Assembly: GCF_001659605.2 (NCBI RefSeq)
Contig: NC_035170.2
Span: 26,764,020 to 26,828,019, forward strand
Direction: 5' to 3'
DNA: 64,000 bases
Source: Manihot esculenta
Taxonomy: Eukaryota > Streptophyta > Magnoliopsida > Malpighiales > Euphorbiaceae
The notes beneath the pieces were generated by a model. The model had not been told where the DNA came from, did not search any database, and saw nothing but the letters and a program-made list of their open reading frames with translations. Both the position numbers and the translations under genes were made by a program. Below, in pieces: positions 1 to 10,654 of this stretch. Numbering within the stretch: the stretch's first letter is position 1; the number at the start of each line of letters is the position of its first letter.

Positions 1-2185
1 TGATAGCTTCTAGGTTAGAGTGTCCTCTTTGGGTTAATAGACCCAAGTGTGATCCATCTGTGACAGAGTCAGTCTGTCAGGATAGTTTAGAGTATGTTGA
101 GGGTAGATGCCTTCCAGCCGACCAAGTGGTTCTAGATTTGACAGTTTATGACGTCATTCTAGGGATGGATTGGTTTTCTACTCATGGTGCTACCTTGGAT
201 AGCAGAGACCAGGTAGTCATGTTCAGAGATCAGGATGGATCAGAGGGAGTCCTTAGAGGGGACAGAGTAGGGATACCTAGAGGCGTGACATCAGCCCTAT
301 AGGCTCGTGGGTTGCTCAGGAAAAGTTGTCAAGGGTTTCGAGCTTTTGAGAGAGAGTACAGTAATCAGGTCAGGGAACCCGCCTCAGTACCTTTTGTCAG
401 AAAGTTCTTAGATGTTTTCCCAGATGAGCCGTCAGGTGTACCATCTGCTGGGGAGATAGAGTTTGAAATTAAAGTAATGATGGGGGACAAGAACCGTCTT
501 TATCACTCCCTACAGGATGGCACCTGCAGAGTTAAGAAGTAGGAAGAGCAAGTTGCAAGAGCTGGTAGACGAAGGTTTCATCCGACCGAGTACTTCACCT
601 TGGAGTGCTCCAGCGATGTTTATGAGGATGAAGGATGAATCCCTAAGGCTTTGTTTCGACTACAAGTAGTTGAACAAAGTCACTACCCAAAACAAGTATT
701 TGTTACCTTGGATCGACGATCTATTTTAGCCCAGCTAGTAGGAGCTGGTTGTCTTCCCAAGATAGATCTGAAATCCAAGTACTAGCCGTTAAGGATGAGA
801 GTAGGATGTGCCGAAGACGGCGTTCAGGATCAGATATGGGCACTATGAGTCCTAGTAATGTCGTTCGGGCCAGTAGATGCCCCTACAGCATTGTGGACCC
901 CATAAGAAGAGTTTTTAGTTAGATTCTGGATCACCTTGTTACTGTCTTCATTGATGATACCTTGGTGTACTCTAGAAGCGTAGAGGAGTATGCCCATTAT
1001 CTGAGGACAGTATTACAGACTTGAGAGGACATGGCTTGGGTGCCTAGTTCTCCAGGTATGAGTTTCGGTTAAGGAGCATATCCTTCTTGGGTTACGATGT
1101 GTCAGAAAAAGGGGTTTTGTGGTAGATCCCAAGAAAGTTGAAGCTGTAGTTAACTGGCCTAGACCCACTACAGTGAAATAGATTAAGAGCTTGTTGGGTT
1201 GGCAGGTACTACAGGAGGTTCATCTAGAACTTCCCCAGAGTTGTCGCTCCTATGACCGGGTGACCAAAGAGAAACAGAGGTTAGTATGGTCAGGATAATG
1301 TGAAGGAAGCTTGAAAAGCCAAAAAGAAGGTTGACGTCAGTACCGGTGTTAACTCTGCCTACCAATGATGAAGTCTTCACAATGTTTTGTGATGTGTCCC
1401 GTGTGGGACCAGTTTGTGTGTTGATGCAGTATGAAAGGGTAGTTGCTTATGCTTCTAGGCAGCTAAAGGAGCATGAGTTGAATTACCTTACACACGATCT
1501 AGAAATGATAGTTGTGACTTTTGCACTCAAGATGTGAAGGCATTGCTTTCATAAGGTAAAAATGTGAGATCTTTACAGATCCTAAAGGTTGCAATACATC
1601 TTGAGTCAGTAAAAGTTAAGCCAGAGGCAGAGAAAATGGTCAAGAAAGAATCAGGACGGCTGTGTGCCGGCAGGAGTGTTAAGCGGATGTCCGTAGAAAG
1701 CTAGTAGTGTTTCTGGTGAGTGATATGGTATTGCTTAGGTGTCTCCTACAAAAAAAAAGGGGTGGTTCATTGTGGAAGGGAAAGTAAGCTAGCTCCACGC
1801 TACACGGACCCTTTGAGGCCTTGCAAAAGATTGGGGACGTATCGTACAAGTAAGGATTACCTGTTTCCATGGAAAGAATCCACCCGGATTCTCATGTTCT
1901 TACGTTATGGAAATTCGTGTCAGATCCTAGCGAGGTTCTCAGTAAACCAGATGTAGAGATCCTAGGAGATCTCGCTTAGGTAAAGTAGCCTGTGCGGATC
2001 ATAGACACGCAAATCAGAAAGTCGAGGAACAAAGGAAAGATGTGTTTGGGAGACCCGGGGGTTCATACTCCAGCAATATCCTTATCTCTTCCAAAGATAG
2101 TGTTTTTAGGTTTTTGTGTTATGTTTTGCTATGCATGTGCTAGTTGAGGAACATTCGGGGACGAATGTTCTTAAGGGGGGGAGAA
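1..2185 (+). pseudogene. E1: decayed pol of a Ty3 chromodomain retrotransposon
   Basis: This is the remains of a Ty3 polyprotein collinear with the intact copy at 5697-10577. Protease and linker sequence reads open at about 60-302 (LPADQVVLDL, ILGMDW). Reverse transcriptase follows at about 480-1300 with many stops and frameshifts. An RNase H piece lies at 1331-1537 ([12 protein letters not shown]). At about 1640-1690 the sequence jumps straight to the end of integrase, so the zinc finger and catalytic core (about 1.1 kb in E2) are gone. The GPY/F region is recognisable at about 1735-1870 and the chromodomain-like tail at about 1960-2095. A polypurine tract (2173-2185) leads into the 3' LTR. 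The gag end and 5' LTR lie beyond the left edge. The element is non-functional. Family assignment is secure because the match to E2 is continuous on both sides of the gap. Confidence 0.85.
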
Positions 2186-3397
2186 TGTAATACCCGGCTA
2201 GACTCCGGTATCGGAATTCCTACCGTCCGGTGGAATTTGGATGTCGGAAACCTCTAGAAGGGTAACATCATGTTTTTATAAAATGTTTTCACATGATTTT
2301 ATGATTTTAAATGGAAAAGAAATTGAGTTTTGAAAAGAATAGGCCAAGGAGGAAAGACCCAGGTTCGGCCGCCGAACATAGGGTTGTTTCGGGAGTGCTT
2401 AGGCTTCCGAAAGTGTCGAGAGCAGAAACCAGGTTCGGCCGCCGGAATTCAAGTTCGGCCGCCGAACATGCATGAGTTTAGGAGGCACGTTAGGCCGCCG
2501 AAGGTGGTTCAGCGAGCCGCCTATAAAAGGCCCTCAGACCGAAAATGGGCGAGTTTTCTCCCCATTCTCGAGCTCAGGTGTGTTCATGTCCTCCTTTGGT
2601 TCATTTTAAGTTCTCTCTTCAAATCCTTCAAGTTTTAACAAGTTTTAGTTTGGATTTTGAAGTTTTAAGCTTAAAGTTCAAGTTTTGGAACTTGGAGATC
2701 CAAGAAGTTGCTTCCTCCCATCTCCAAGTTAGGGATCGCACCAACCCTCGATCTTCAAGAGGTAAGTGTAGATCTATGCTCTCCCTTATGTTATAATGAA
2801 GTTTTAAGGAGTTTTAATGCTTGGGTATGGGTAGAGATGCATGATAAGGTTTATGTGGGTTTTATGCCCAATGTATGTTTATGTATGTTTATATGATGCT
2901 TTGTTGAAAGTTTAAGTTAGTTTTAAGCCCCTTGAGCATGTGGGAGTGAGTATGCATGATTGGGAGAGAGTATGTAAGGTTTGGGGTTGTTTTGATGGTT
3001 TTGGCTTATGTGGGTCATAAGCTAGTTATGCATGTTTCTTGATGTTGTGAGTTGGAGTTTAAGCTCCATTATGCATGGTTTAAGGTTTATGCATGTTTTC
3101 AAGAGGTAGGAAGCATGTTAGGAGGGTTTGGAGGCTGTTTGTGCAAGCTGGAACCGAGTTCTGCCTTTCTGGAAGAACTCAGGTTCGGCCGCCGAACCTG
3201 CCTGTGGAGGCAAGTTTTCGGCTGCCGAACCTGCCTCCGAAAATGGACTTTCGTCTCTGGAGGGGACTTTCGGTCGCCGAAGGTGCCGCCGAAAGTGCCC
3301 TGTTCAGCCTTCCTTTGCATGTTTTTCTTGCATGTTTTGATGATGTTTGAGGGGGTTTTTGGGGAGTTGTTTATGAGTTGTTAGAGTATGTTTGGTC
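2186..3397 (+). mobile_element. E1 3' LTR, first part, interrupted by E2
   Basis: The LTR starts TGTAATACCCGG directly after a polypurine tract. It holds palindromic TTCGGCCGCCGAA-type boxes at about 2363-2505 and 3181-3295, a TATA box (CTATAAAAGG, 2521-2530) and a splice-donor-like GGTAAGT at 2761-2767. The copy breaks off after 3397, where E2 begins, and resumes at 12751 or 12756. Short reading frames inside it are LTR noise. Confidence 0.88.
3393..3397. repeat. Target site duplication of E2, left copy
   Basis: TGGTC immediately precedes the TG of the E2 5' LTR. The same five bases follow the CA of the 3' LTR at 12751-12755. Five bp is the usual Ty3 duplication length. Confidence 0.92.
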
Positions 3398-5493
3398 TGT
3401 AATACCCGGCATGTTCAGACATCGGAATTTCTATCGTCCGATGGAATCTAAGATGTCAGAGCATCCCTGAAGGGTAGAGTGAAGGTTTTCTAAAATGTTT
3501 TCATATGTTTTAAGTTTTTGTTTTAGCAAAGAAATGAGTTTTTAAGAGAAAAGGCTAAGGAAGGTTTTGCCATTTTCGGCCCCCTAAAGTTGAAGTTCGG
3601 CTGCCAAAAGTACCTCATGTTCGGCCCCCTAAACTCAATGTTCGGCCCCCGAACGTGGTGAGGTGTTGCATGTAGCTTTGGCCACCGAATGAGAGGCGGT
3701 TGTTCACTTTTTTAAAGTGTTTTTGGCCGAGTAAGGAGGTGCTTAAGCTCTCCTTTGGGTCAGGAACATGCACATGCATTCCCTTGGTGATTTTCCTTAG
3801 TTTCTTATCAAATCTTTCAAAGAAAAACAAGTTTAAGGTGAGTTTAAGATAGTTTTGAGAAGTTGTGGAGTTTAAGATCTTGTGAAGCTTGAATCCCCAT
3901 CTCCTCGAGTTTGGAGTCACGCCAGCCTTTGTTCTTCAAAAGGTGAGTGTGAATCCTTAGTTTTAATCATGTTTTATATGAGTTTGATGATGGGAAAGGG
4001 GAGTTGTGCATGTGTATGCATGAGTTGTGCATATTAGGGTATATGGATCCTATGCTTTGTGTAGGTTTGTTGTGTGTTGTTAGTTGGAGTTTTAATGTGT
4101 TTAAGACTCCTATATGCATGATTAAGTGTTTAGAGTATGTTTGGAGAGGTTGGATGCATGTTTGGAGGGTTGGAGTTCGGATGGCATGGTTGTGCACGAA
4201 GCTGAGTTCTGGATGAACTCAGGTTCGGCCGCCGAATGTGGGAGTTCGGCCGCCGAACCTCTTCTGAAGGCAGTTTTGGCTGCCTAAGGTTGCCCCCGAA
4301 CCTTTGGACTTTAGGCTCTGGAAGGGACATTCGGCCGCCGAAGGTGCCCCCGAAAGTGCCCTGTCCAGCCTTCCTTTGCATGTTTTTCATGTTTGTTCTA
4401 AGGTGTTTAGAGGGGTTTTAAGGGTAGATGTTTAGAGGTATATCAGAGTATGTTTGGTCCCTCATTTGAGTCCATCTGTGTAGGCACAGAGCAGAGGAAC
4501 CAGAGAGAGCAGCAGTGAGTACTGCTTCAGGAGTTTACAGAATCAGTTCAGAGATAGCCAGAGGTGAGTGGAACTAAACTTAAACTTTTTAATTGAGCAA
4601 CTGAATGTTTTAGCATATCTCATACATCATGATTATGCATAGGATGATTGCATTAGAAACCACGAATATGTTGCATTGCATATTTAATTGTTGGTGTGGG
4701 TAAATGCTGAGTGATCCAATAGTCCCTAGCAGGAAGACCAGGAGCCTTTGACTACGCCCTGGCAGGTATAGAAGTCCAGGAGCCTTTGACTACGCCCTGG
4801 CAAGGGTAAGTACAGGTGTTATATACACATTTGTTTATATATATATAAGGATAACCAGGTGCCTTTGACTACGCCCTGGTAGGCAGATACTGGGACTATC
4901 TGGTGACAGGTTTACCTTTGAGATGAATTGTTTGTGTTGTGATGCATTCCATAAGATCATGTTTTAAGACTTGTTTTATTGTTCTACTCACTGGGCTATA
5001 GAGCTCATCCCACTCCCTTAATCCCAGTTTTGCAGGTTTCAGTGTACAGAGTGTACAGGGACAGGTCAGAGATGCACAGGAAGAGTAAAGAGTTTGTAAT
5101 AGAATAGAGTGGACATGTAATATTAAAGAGATGTATTAGTTGTGTATATAGTTAAAGTGTGCTTGACTTAGTTACTGTGTTTTATAAGTCTTTTGTGTAC
5201 ATGATCTAGATATGTAACTGTTTTATAAACAGGTGATAAACCAGGCTTAACAGGTATGAGTTTAACCCACCTAGAGCAAGCTCTAGCCAGGGGTACAGAG
5301 TACAGTGATAGTGCATGCACAGGGTTAAGCCTTGGTTCAGAGAAAGAAAAGCTTTTATTTTCACAGAAAACATGTGATCATGTATGAGTGTTTACAGGTA
5401 CACAGAGAGTATAGCAGGCTTGCTACGGGTTCTGGCAGCCTTAAGCTGACCTGAATCCTAGCGCCGGTGACGGTCCATTTTGGGGTCGTTACA
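3398..5493 (+). repeat. E2 5' LTR
   Basis: The LTR runs TG...CA for 2096 bp. Upstream GCC palindromes are degenerate (about 3570-3655) and the downstream cluster lies at about 4222-4350. At the position where relatives have TATA (about 3705-3715) there is TTTTTTAAAG. Splice-like donors are at 3943 and 4564, with acceptors ending at 4483 and 5035. A triplicated hairpin box spans 4737-4883. Confidence 0.95.
4737..4883 (+). repeat. Triplicated hairpin box in the E2 5' LTR
   Basis: Three units share the core GCCTTTGACTACGCC, each bounded by CCAGG on the left and CCTGG on the right (starts at about 4737, 4775 and 4854). The 3' LTR carries the same set at about 11994-12140. Every LTR relative in the window has a three-unit version at the matching position. 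Confidence 0.8.
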
Positions 5494-5496
5494 GAT

Positions 5497-5508
5497 TGGT
5501 ATCAGAGC
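5497..5508 (+). promoter_or_regulatory. Primer binding site of E2 (initiator Met tRNA type)
   Basis: TGGTATCAGAGC lies three bases after the LTR end. It is the standard complement of the 3' end of plant initiator Met tRNA and primes minus-strand synthesis. Confidence 0.93.
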
Positions 5509-5696
5509 CCTAGGTTCATATGATCGGACCTATAGAGAGAGTGTCGGGCTCATAGAGGTTACAGTTGGTCAAGCACAATAGGGAAAACATGTCCACTAGG
5601 ATAGGATGTTGAGTCCTGTCTATTTGATGCCATGAATATGCATGTGTTGTTTTTATGCTGATGTACTATATTATGTGCTTTGTTTTCAGAGTTAAG

Positions 5697-6584
5697 ATGC
5701 GAGGAGCTCGTCGATCAGCTCGATTGACTGGAGTCCCATCAGATAGTGAGAGAGTAGATGCTCATCCTCCTGTTTTGCCAAGGGCAAGGTCTCAGAGATC
5801 AAGCAGGGAGGGTATGTCAATAGACCCTAGAAGGTCTGTAGACGAGAGCAGAAGAGGTACAGTTAGGGGAGGAAGACCAGAGGAAAGGAGGGAAGCTATA
5901 GAGGTGGAACAGTCTATGGATGAAAGCATGGGTATAGGTGGATTTGAAGAAGGTATGGGAGAGTCTCAGGGGGTCGCTCAGGACCCAGGATATCCGATGG
6001 AAGGTATGTCGGAGTACTCTAGTTATATCCCATATCCTACTCACATGCCATATATGCCTTATTCTCATTACTACCCACCATATCCCATGTATCCACCCTC
6101 ACCTATTCATCCCAGTACCGCATGCCCAGAGCCAAATGAACCAGAACCAGTAGCCCCTGTTGCCCAGGCACAGCAACCTAGTTCATCTGGGGGAAATAAG
6201 GTGAAAATGACAGAGTATTTGAAATTGGGTGCTCCTAACTATAACACAGGAGATGATCCTTTTGAATACCTTCGATTAGTTAGAATGATAACCAGTGAAT
6301 TGGGAGCTAATGATAGTAGAGCCATTGAAATGGCAGGGTTCACATTGAAGTGCAAGAAAGCTCAGGAATGGTTTAGAAGTTATGTGGAGCCCAGGATGAA
6401 CAGTATGTCATGGGGAGAGTTCGCCAATGAGTTTGCAGGGTGGGCTTTTCCTGACAGTTCTAGGGAGATGAAGGTGGTAGAATTTGAGCAGCTGAGACAG
6501 ACAGACGAGATGAGTGTTGATGAGTTTACAGATAAGTTCCTGGATTTGCTTCAGTATGTGGGTCAAGCCTATGATACTGACTAG
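5697..6584 (+). CDS. E2 gag, N-terminal part up to the first TAG
   Basis: This open segment has 295 codons. It starts with a basic stretch, then a Ser/Arg-rich region, then a Tyr/Pro-rich low-complexity tract (about residues 115-145). A conserved plant retrotransposon gag domain follows (about residues 170-295, with FTLKCKKAQEWF and EFAGWAFPDSSRE). The gag forms the virus-like particle that packages element RNA. The stop falls inside the gag domain, before the zinc knuckle. Without readthrough this product would lack the nucleic-acid-binding part. The same codon is CAG in E4. Confidence 0.82.
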   Translation: MRGARRSARLTGVPSDSERVDAHPPVLPRARSQRSSREGMSIDPRRSVDESRRGTVRGGRPEERREAIEVEQSMDESMGIGGFEEGMGESQGVAQDPGYPMEGMSEYSSYIPYPTHMPYMPYSHYYPPYPMYPPSPIHPSTACPEPNEPEPVAPVAQAQQPSSSGGNKVKMTEYLKLGAPNYNTGDDPFEYLRLVRMITSELGANDSRAIEMAGFTLKCKKAQEWFRSYVEPRMNSMSWGEFANEFAGWAFPDSSREMKVVEFEQLRQTDEMSVDEFTDKFLDLLQYVGQAYDTD

Positions 6585-8018
6585 AAGAAGGCAAGGAGAT
6601 ATACTATGAGACTTCATCCCAGGTATTCTTCTTTGATCCTTCCAGCAGAGAAAGAGAGTTTCCACTCTATAGTGGATGCAGCTAGGAAGATGGAGGCTAG
6701 TGCCAATATTCGGAAACAGTCGAGGGCACAAGCTTCGGGTTCTAAAGCCCCCAGCACAGGAACATCAGATAGCAAGAAATGGGATAGAGCAAAAGGAGCG
6801 AAGAAAAAGTTCTGGAATAAAGTCAAGTCTGGTCTGGGAATGGGCAGTGGCTCAAGCTCTGGCACAACTAGTCCAGTGTGTAGAAGGTGCGGGAGATCAC
6901 ATAGGGGAGCTTGTCAGTTAGGATCTTCAGCCTGTTACAGATGTGGACAGGAAGGGCATTTTGCTCGGGAATGTCCTCAGATGACCTTTATGGCACCATC
7001 CCAGCAGATGAGTTCAGGCAGTGTGGCACAGCCAGCAGCTCCAGCTATGCCTCAGGGTAGTGGCAGAGGTAGAGGGAGAGGGGCAGCCTCTACTTCAGCA
7101 GCAGGTTCCCGAGGTGGAAATCCGGTAGCCCCAGCACGGATTTTCACTGTGACTCAGGAGGAGGCAAATGCATCGAACACAGTGGTAGCAGGTAATCTTA
7201 TCATTGGGTGTTCTGATGTATATGCTTTGATGGACCCCGGTGCTTCTCATTCCTTTATTGCTTCGAGAGCCATAGAGAGATTGGGTTTGATCATTTCTGA
7301 GTTAGAGTATCCTCTCTGGGTCAGTGGACCCAAGTGCGACCCATCAGTGGCAGTGTCAGTCTGTCGTTTCAGTCCAGTGTTTATAGAGGGTAGATGCCTT
7401 CCAGCTGACCTTGTGGTTCTAGATTTGACTGATTTTGATGTCATTCTAGGGATGGATTGGCTATCTGCATATGGTGCTACCCTGGACTGTAGAAACAAGA
7501 TAGTTAGTCTTAGAGACCAGGATGGGTCAGAGTGTGTCTTCAGAGGAGACAGGAGAGGTACACCCAGAGGTTTGATTTCAGCCCTTCAGGCTCGTCGTTT
7601 GCTTAGGAGGGGTTGTCAGGGGTTTCTAGCTCACGTGAGGGAGCTAGACAGTCAGGTTAAGGAGCCAGCCTCGATACCAGTAGTCCGAGAATTTCCAGAC
7701 GTTTTTCCAGACGAGTTACCAGGATTACCACCTGATAGGGAGGTAGAGTTTGAAATTGAATTGCTGCCTGGTACCAGACCTATTTCTATTCCTCCCTACA
7801 GGATGGCGCCAGCAGAATTAAAAGAGTTGAAAGAGCAGTTACAAGAGTTGGTAGATAAGGGTTTCATCCGCCCTAGTACCTCACCCTGGGGTGCTCCAGT
7901 GCTTTTTGTCAAAAAGAAGGATGGATCCCTCAGACTTTGTATCGACTATAGACAGTTGAACAAGGTCACTACCAAGAATAGGTATCCTTTACCTAGGATC
8001 GATGATCTATTCGACTAG
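6585..8018 (+). CDS. E2 gag C-terminus, protease and start of RT, up to the second TAG
   Basis: The same frame continues after the first stop. It contains a half-knuckle ([12 protein letters not shown]) followed by a full CCHC zinc knuckle at 6933-6974 ([14 protein letters not shown]), a Gly/Arg-rich linker, and the retropepsin active site DPGASHSF with its Asp at 7233-7235. The first RT blocks follow ([38 protein letters not shown]). The segment ends at TAG 8016-8018, within the RT fingers, where E1 has CAG. The first internal ATG is at 6606. Independent translation from there is possible but has no special support. Confidence 0.82.
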   Translation, partial: KKARRYTMRLHPRYSSLILPAEKESFHSIVDAARKMEASANIRKQSRAQASGSKAPSTGTSDSKKWDRAKGAKKKFWNKVKSGLGMGSGSSSGTTSPVCRRCGRSHRGACQLGSSACYRCGQEGHFARECPQMTFMAPSQQMSSGSVAQPAAPAMPQGSGRGRGRGAASTSAAGSRGGNPVAPARIFTVTQEEANASNTVVAGNLIIGCSDVYALMDPGASHSFIASRAIERLGLIISELEYPLWVSGPKCDPSVAVSVCRFSPVFIEGRCLPADLVVLDLTDFDVILGMDWLSAYGATLDCRNKIVSLRDQDGSECVFRGDRRGTPRGLISALQARRLLRRGCQGFLAHVRELDSQVKEPASIPVVREFPDVFPDELPGLPPDREVEFEIELLPGTRPISIPPYRMAPAELKELKEQLQELVDKGFIRPSTSPWGAPVLFVKKKDGSLRLCIDYRQLNKVTTKNRYPLPRIDDLFD

Positions 8019-10577
8019 CTAGCTGGAGCAGGTTGTTTCTCTAAGATAGATCTACGGTCCGGGTATCATCAGATGAAAGTCAGAGAGGCAGATGTACCAA
8101 AGACCGCTTTCAGAACCAGATATGGGCATTATGAGTTCTTGGTGATGCCGTTCGGGTTGACTAACGCCCCTGCAGCATTCATGAATCTCATGAATAGAGT
8201 TTTCAGTGAGTATCTGGATCACTTTGTTATTGTTTTCATTGACGATATCTTAGTGTATTCCAGAAATGCAGAGGAGCATGCCCAGCATCTGAGAACAGTT
8301 CTGCAGACACTGAGAGAGCGTGGATTGTATGCCAAGTTCTCGAAGTGTGAGTTTTGGTTGAGGAGCATTTCATTCTTGGGACATGTAGTATCAGCAGAGG
8401 GGATTGAGGTAGATCCCAAGAAGATAGAGGTTGTAGCTAACTGGCCCAGACCCACTACAGTGACTGAGATTAAAAGCTTTTTAGGACTGGCAGGTTACTA
8501 CAGGAGGTTCGTTCAGGACTTCTCAAAAATAGCTGCTCCTATGACCAAATTAACTCAGAAGAACCAGAAGTTTATCTGGTCAGACCAGTGTGAAGAGAGC
8601 TTTGTGGAGTTAAAGAAAAGATTGACATCAGCACCAGTGTTAGCTCTGCCTGTTAGTAACAAGGATTTTATAGTGTTTTGTGATGCATCTCGAGTGGGAT
8701 TGGGTTGTGTTTTGATGCAGAATGATAGAGTGATAGCTTATGCTTCTAGACAGTTGAAGAAGCACGAGTTGAATTACCCCACCCATGACCTAGAGATGGC
8801 AGCAGTTATTTTTGCACTCAAGATGTGGAGACATTACCTCTACGGGGTTAGATGTGAGATCTTTACTGATCACAAGAGTTTGCAGTACATCTTGAGTCGG
8901 AGAGAACTGAATTTGAGACAGAGAAGATGGGTAGAATTGCTCAGTGACTATGATTGTAAGATCCAGTATCATCCGGGTAAGGCGAATGTTGTGGCAGACG
9001 CCCTAAGCCGGAAGTCATTAGGCAGTCTATCTCATATAGCAGCAGAGCGAAGACCAGTAGTGATGGAGCTTTATAAGCTCATTGATGAAGGGTTACAGTT
9101 AGAATTATCTGGTACAGGTGCGTTGATAGCACAGATGAGAGTGACACCTGTGTTTCTAGAGCAGATAGCTCAGAAACAGCATGAGGACCCTGAGTTAGTT
9201 AAAATTGCCAGGACTGTTCAGTCAGGCAACAGTGCAGAATTCAGATTTGACAGTAAAGGGATCCTTCGCTATGGGAGTCGACTTTGTGTACCAGATGATA
9301 GCAGTCTGAAAGAAGACATTATGAGGGAAGCTCATAGTGCGAGGTATAGTGTTCACCCAGGAGCCACCAAGATGTATCGAGATCTAAAGAGGGTGTATTG
9401 GTGGCCAGCCATGAAGAAAGAAGTGGCGCAGTTTGTGACAACCTGTGAGGTTTGTCAGAGGGTAAAACTGGAACATCAGAAGCCGGCGGGAATGCTTAAC
9501 CCACTGCCGATTCCAGAATGGAAATGGGAGAACATAGCTATGGATTTTGTAGTGGGCTTACCGGCAGCGTCCAACAGGATAGACTCTATATGGGTGATTG
9601 TGGACAGACTCACGAAATCTGCTCATTTCATTCCAGTTAAGAGTAACTATTCTGTAGATAAACTGGCACAGGTTTATGTGGACGAGATAGTGAGATTGCA
9701 TGGAGTTCCAGTGTCTATAGTCTCAGACAGGGGACCTCAGTTCACCTCCAGATTTTGGCGAAGTCTGCAGAGTGCAATGGGCACGAGATTAGATTTTAGT
9801 ACTGCTTTCCACCCACAGACTGATGGACAGTCAGAGAGGACCATCCAGACCATAGAGGATATGCTCAGAATGTGTGTGTTAGACTTTGGCGGTTCTTGGA
9901 AGCAGCATCTACCTTTGGTGGAGTTTGCTTACAATAACAGCCATCATGCTAGCATAGGAATGGCTCCTTACGAAGCATTGTATGGGAGGAAGTGCAGATC
10001 ACCTGTTTGCTGGGAAGAGGTAGGAGAGAAGGCTCTTGCAGGGCCAGAGTTAGTAGAGATTACCAGTAAAACAGTGCCCATTATCAGAGAGAGGATTAGA
10101 ACAGCTCAGAGTAGACAGAAAAGTTATGCAGATGTTCACAGGAAACAAATAGAGTTTCAGGAAGGTGAGTGGGTATTGCTGAAAGTGTCTCCAATGAAAG
10201 GAGTGGTTCGTTTTGGGAAGAAAGGTAAGCTAGCTCCACGGTACATTGGACCCTTTGAGATTTTGCAGAGGATCGGAAATGTGTCGTATAAGTTGAACTT
10301 ACCTACTTCTATGGAGAGAATTCACCCGGTATTTCATGTTTCTATGCTACGGAAATTTGTGTCAGATCCGAGTAAGGTTCTTAGTGAACCTGATATAGAG
10401 ATTCTTGGAGATCTCACCTATACAGAGCAGCCAGTGCGGATTCTTGACACACAGATTAGGCAGCTGAGAAATAAGGAGATTTCGATGGTGAAGGTTTTGT
10501 GGAACCACCATAATATAGAGGAGTGTACGTGGGAGACACGGGAGTCTATGCTCCAGCAATATCCAGATCTGTTTTGA
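8019..10577 (+). CDS. E2 RT palm, RNase H, integrase and chromodomain-like tail
   Basis: This segment is open for 852 codons. The RT catalytic motif FIDD is at 8235-8246. RNase H begins with DASRVGLGC at about 8682. The integrase HHCC zinc finger lies at about 9330-9455. The DD35E triad is in place, with Asp at 9543-9545, Asp at 9726-9728 (SDRGPQF) and Glu at 9834-9836, 35 residues after the second Asp. A GPY/F module follows ([12 protein letters not shown], about 10227-10262). The C-terminal 48 residues ([16 protein letters not shown] and neighbours) resemble the divergent chromodomain used by such elements to target heterochromatin. Nothing in the sequence suggests loss of catalysis. Confidence 0.9.
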   Translation, partial: LAGAGCFSKIDLRSGYHQMKVREADVPKTAFRTRYGHYEFLVMPFGLTNAPAAFMNLMNRVFSEYLDHFVIVFIDDILVYSRNAEEHAQHLRTVLQTLRERGLYAKFSKCEFWLRSISFLGHVVSAEGIEVDPKKIEVVANWPRPTTVTEIKSFLGLAGYYRRFVQDFSKIAAPMTKLTQKNQKFIWSDQCEESFVELKKRLTSAPVLALPVSNKDFIVFCDASRVGLGCVLMQNDRVIAYASRQLKKHELNYPTHDLEMAAVIFALKMWRHYLYGVRCEIFTDHKSLQYILSRRELNLRQRRWVELLSDYDCKIQYHPGKANVVADALSRKSLGSLSHIAAERRPVVMELYKLIDEGLQLELSGTGALIAQMRVTPVFLEQIAQKQHEDPELVKIARTVQSGNSAEFRFDSKGILRYGSRLCVPDDSSLKEDIMREAHSARYSVHPGATKMYRDLKRVYWWPAMKKEVAQFVTTCEVCQRVKLEHQKPAGMLNPLPIPEWKWENIAMDFVVGLPAASNRIDSIWVIVDRLTKSAHFIPVKSNYSVDKLAQVYVDEIVRLHGVPVSIVSDRGPQFTSRFWRSLQSAMGTRLDFSTAFHPQTDGQSERTIQTIEDMLRMCVLDFGGSWKQHLPLVEFAYNNSHHASIGMAPYEALYGRKCRSPVCWEEVGEKALAGPELVEITSKTVPIIRERIRTAQSRQKSYADVHRKQIEFQEGEWVLLKVSPMKGVVRFGKKGKLAPRYIGPFEILQRIGNVSYKLNLPTSMERIHPVFHVSMLRKFVSDPSKVLSEPDIEILGDLTYTEQPVRILDTQIRQLRNKEISMVKVLWNHHNIEECTWETRESMLQQYPDLF

Positions 10578-10640
10578 GGTTAGTTTCCTCTTTTTATGTG
10601 TTTATTGTTTTTTTTAGGAACATCCGAGGACGAATGTTCT

Positions 10641-10654
10641 TAAGGGGGGGAGAA
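10641..10654 (+). promoter_or_regulatory. Polypurine tract of E2
   Basis: A run of Gs flanked by purines (AAGGGGGGGAGAA) ends exactly where the 3' LTR starts. This is the plus-strand primer site. E1 has the same tract at 2173-2185. Confidence 0.9.

Larger units (their letters stand above)
5697..10577 (+). pseudogene. E2 gag-pol polyprotein, one frame with two TAG stops
   Basis: From the ATG at 5697 (MRGARRSARLTG, a start shared with E3 and E4) to the TGA ending at 10577, one frame of 1627 codons encodes gag, protease, RT, RNase H, integrase and a chromodomain-like tail. Only TAG at 6582-6584 and TAG at 8016-8018 interrupt it. E4 has CAG (Gln) at the first site and E1 has CAG at the second, so each is a single C-to-T change. 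No frameshift is visible and all catalytic motifs are present. A splice-acceptor-like TTTTCAG ends 7 bases before the ATG. Gag and pol share one frame, as usual in this clade. Readthrough cannot be excluded, but the copy is most simply a very recent pseudogene. Confidence 0.9.

Noticed and set aside
2330..4421. Several 60-110-codon reading frames on both strands, repeated at 10872-11678, 19789-20784, 55817-56499 and 59504-59976
   Set aside because: They lie in LTRs, follow the GCC palindromes, are not conserved as proteins between LTRs and appear on both strands.
4737..4883. Spaced direct repeats that look CRISPR-like
   Set aside because: Only three units inside a plant retrotransposon LTR, with unequal spacing and no cas genes.
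8016..8022. TAG followed by CTAG, resembling a stop-codon readthrough signal
   Set aside because: E1 has CAGCTAG at this site, so CTAG is ordinary coding sequence and the stop is a point mutation. The other stop lacks the context.
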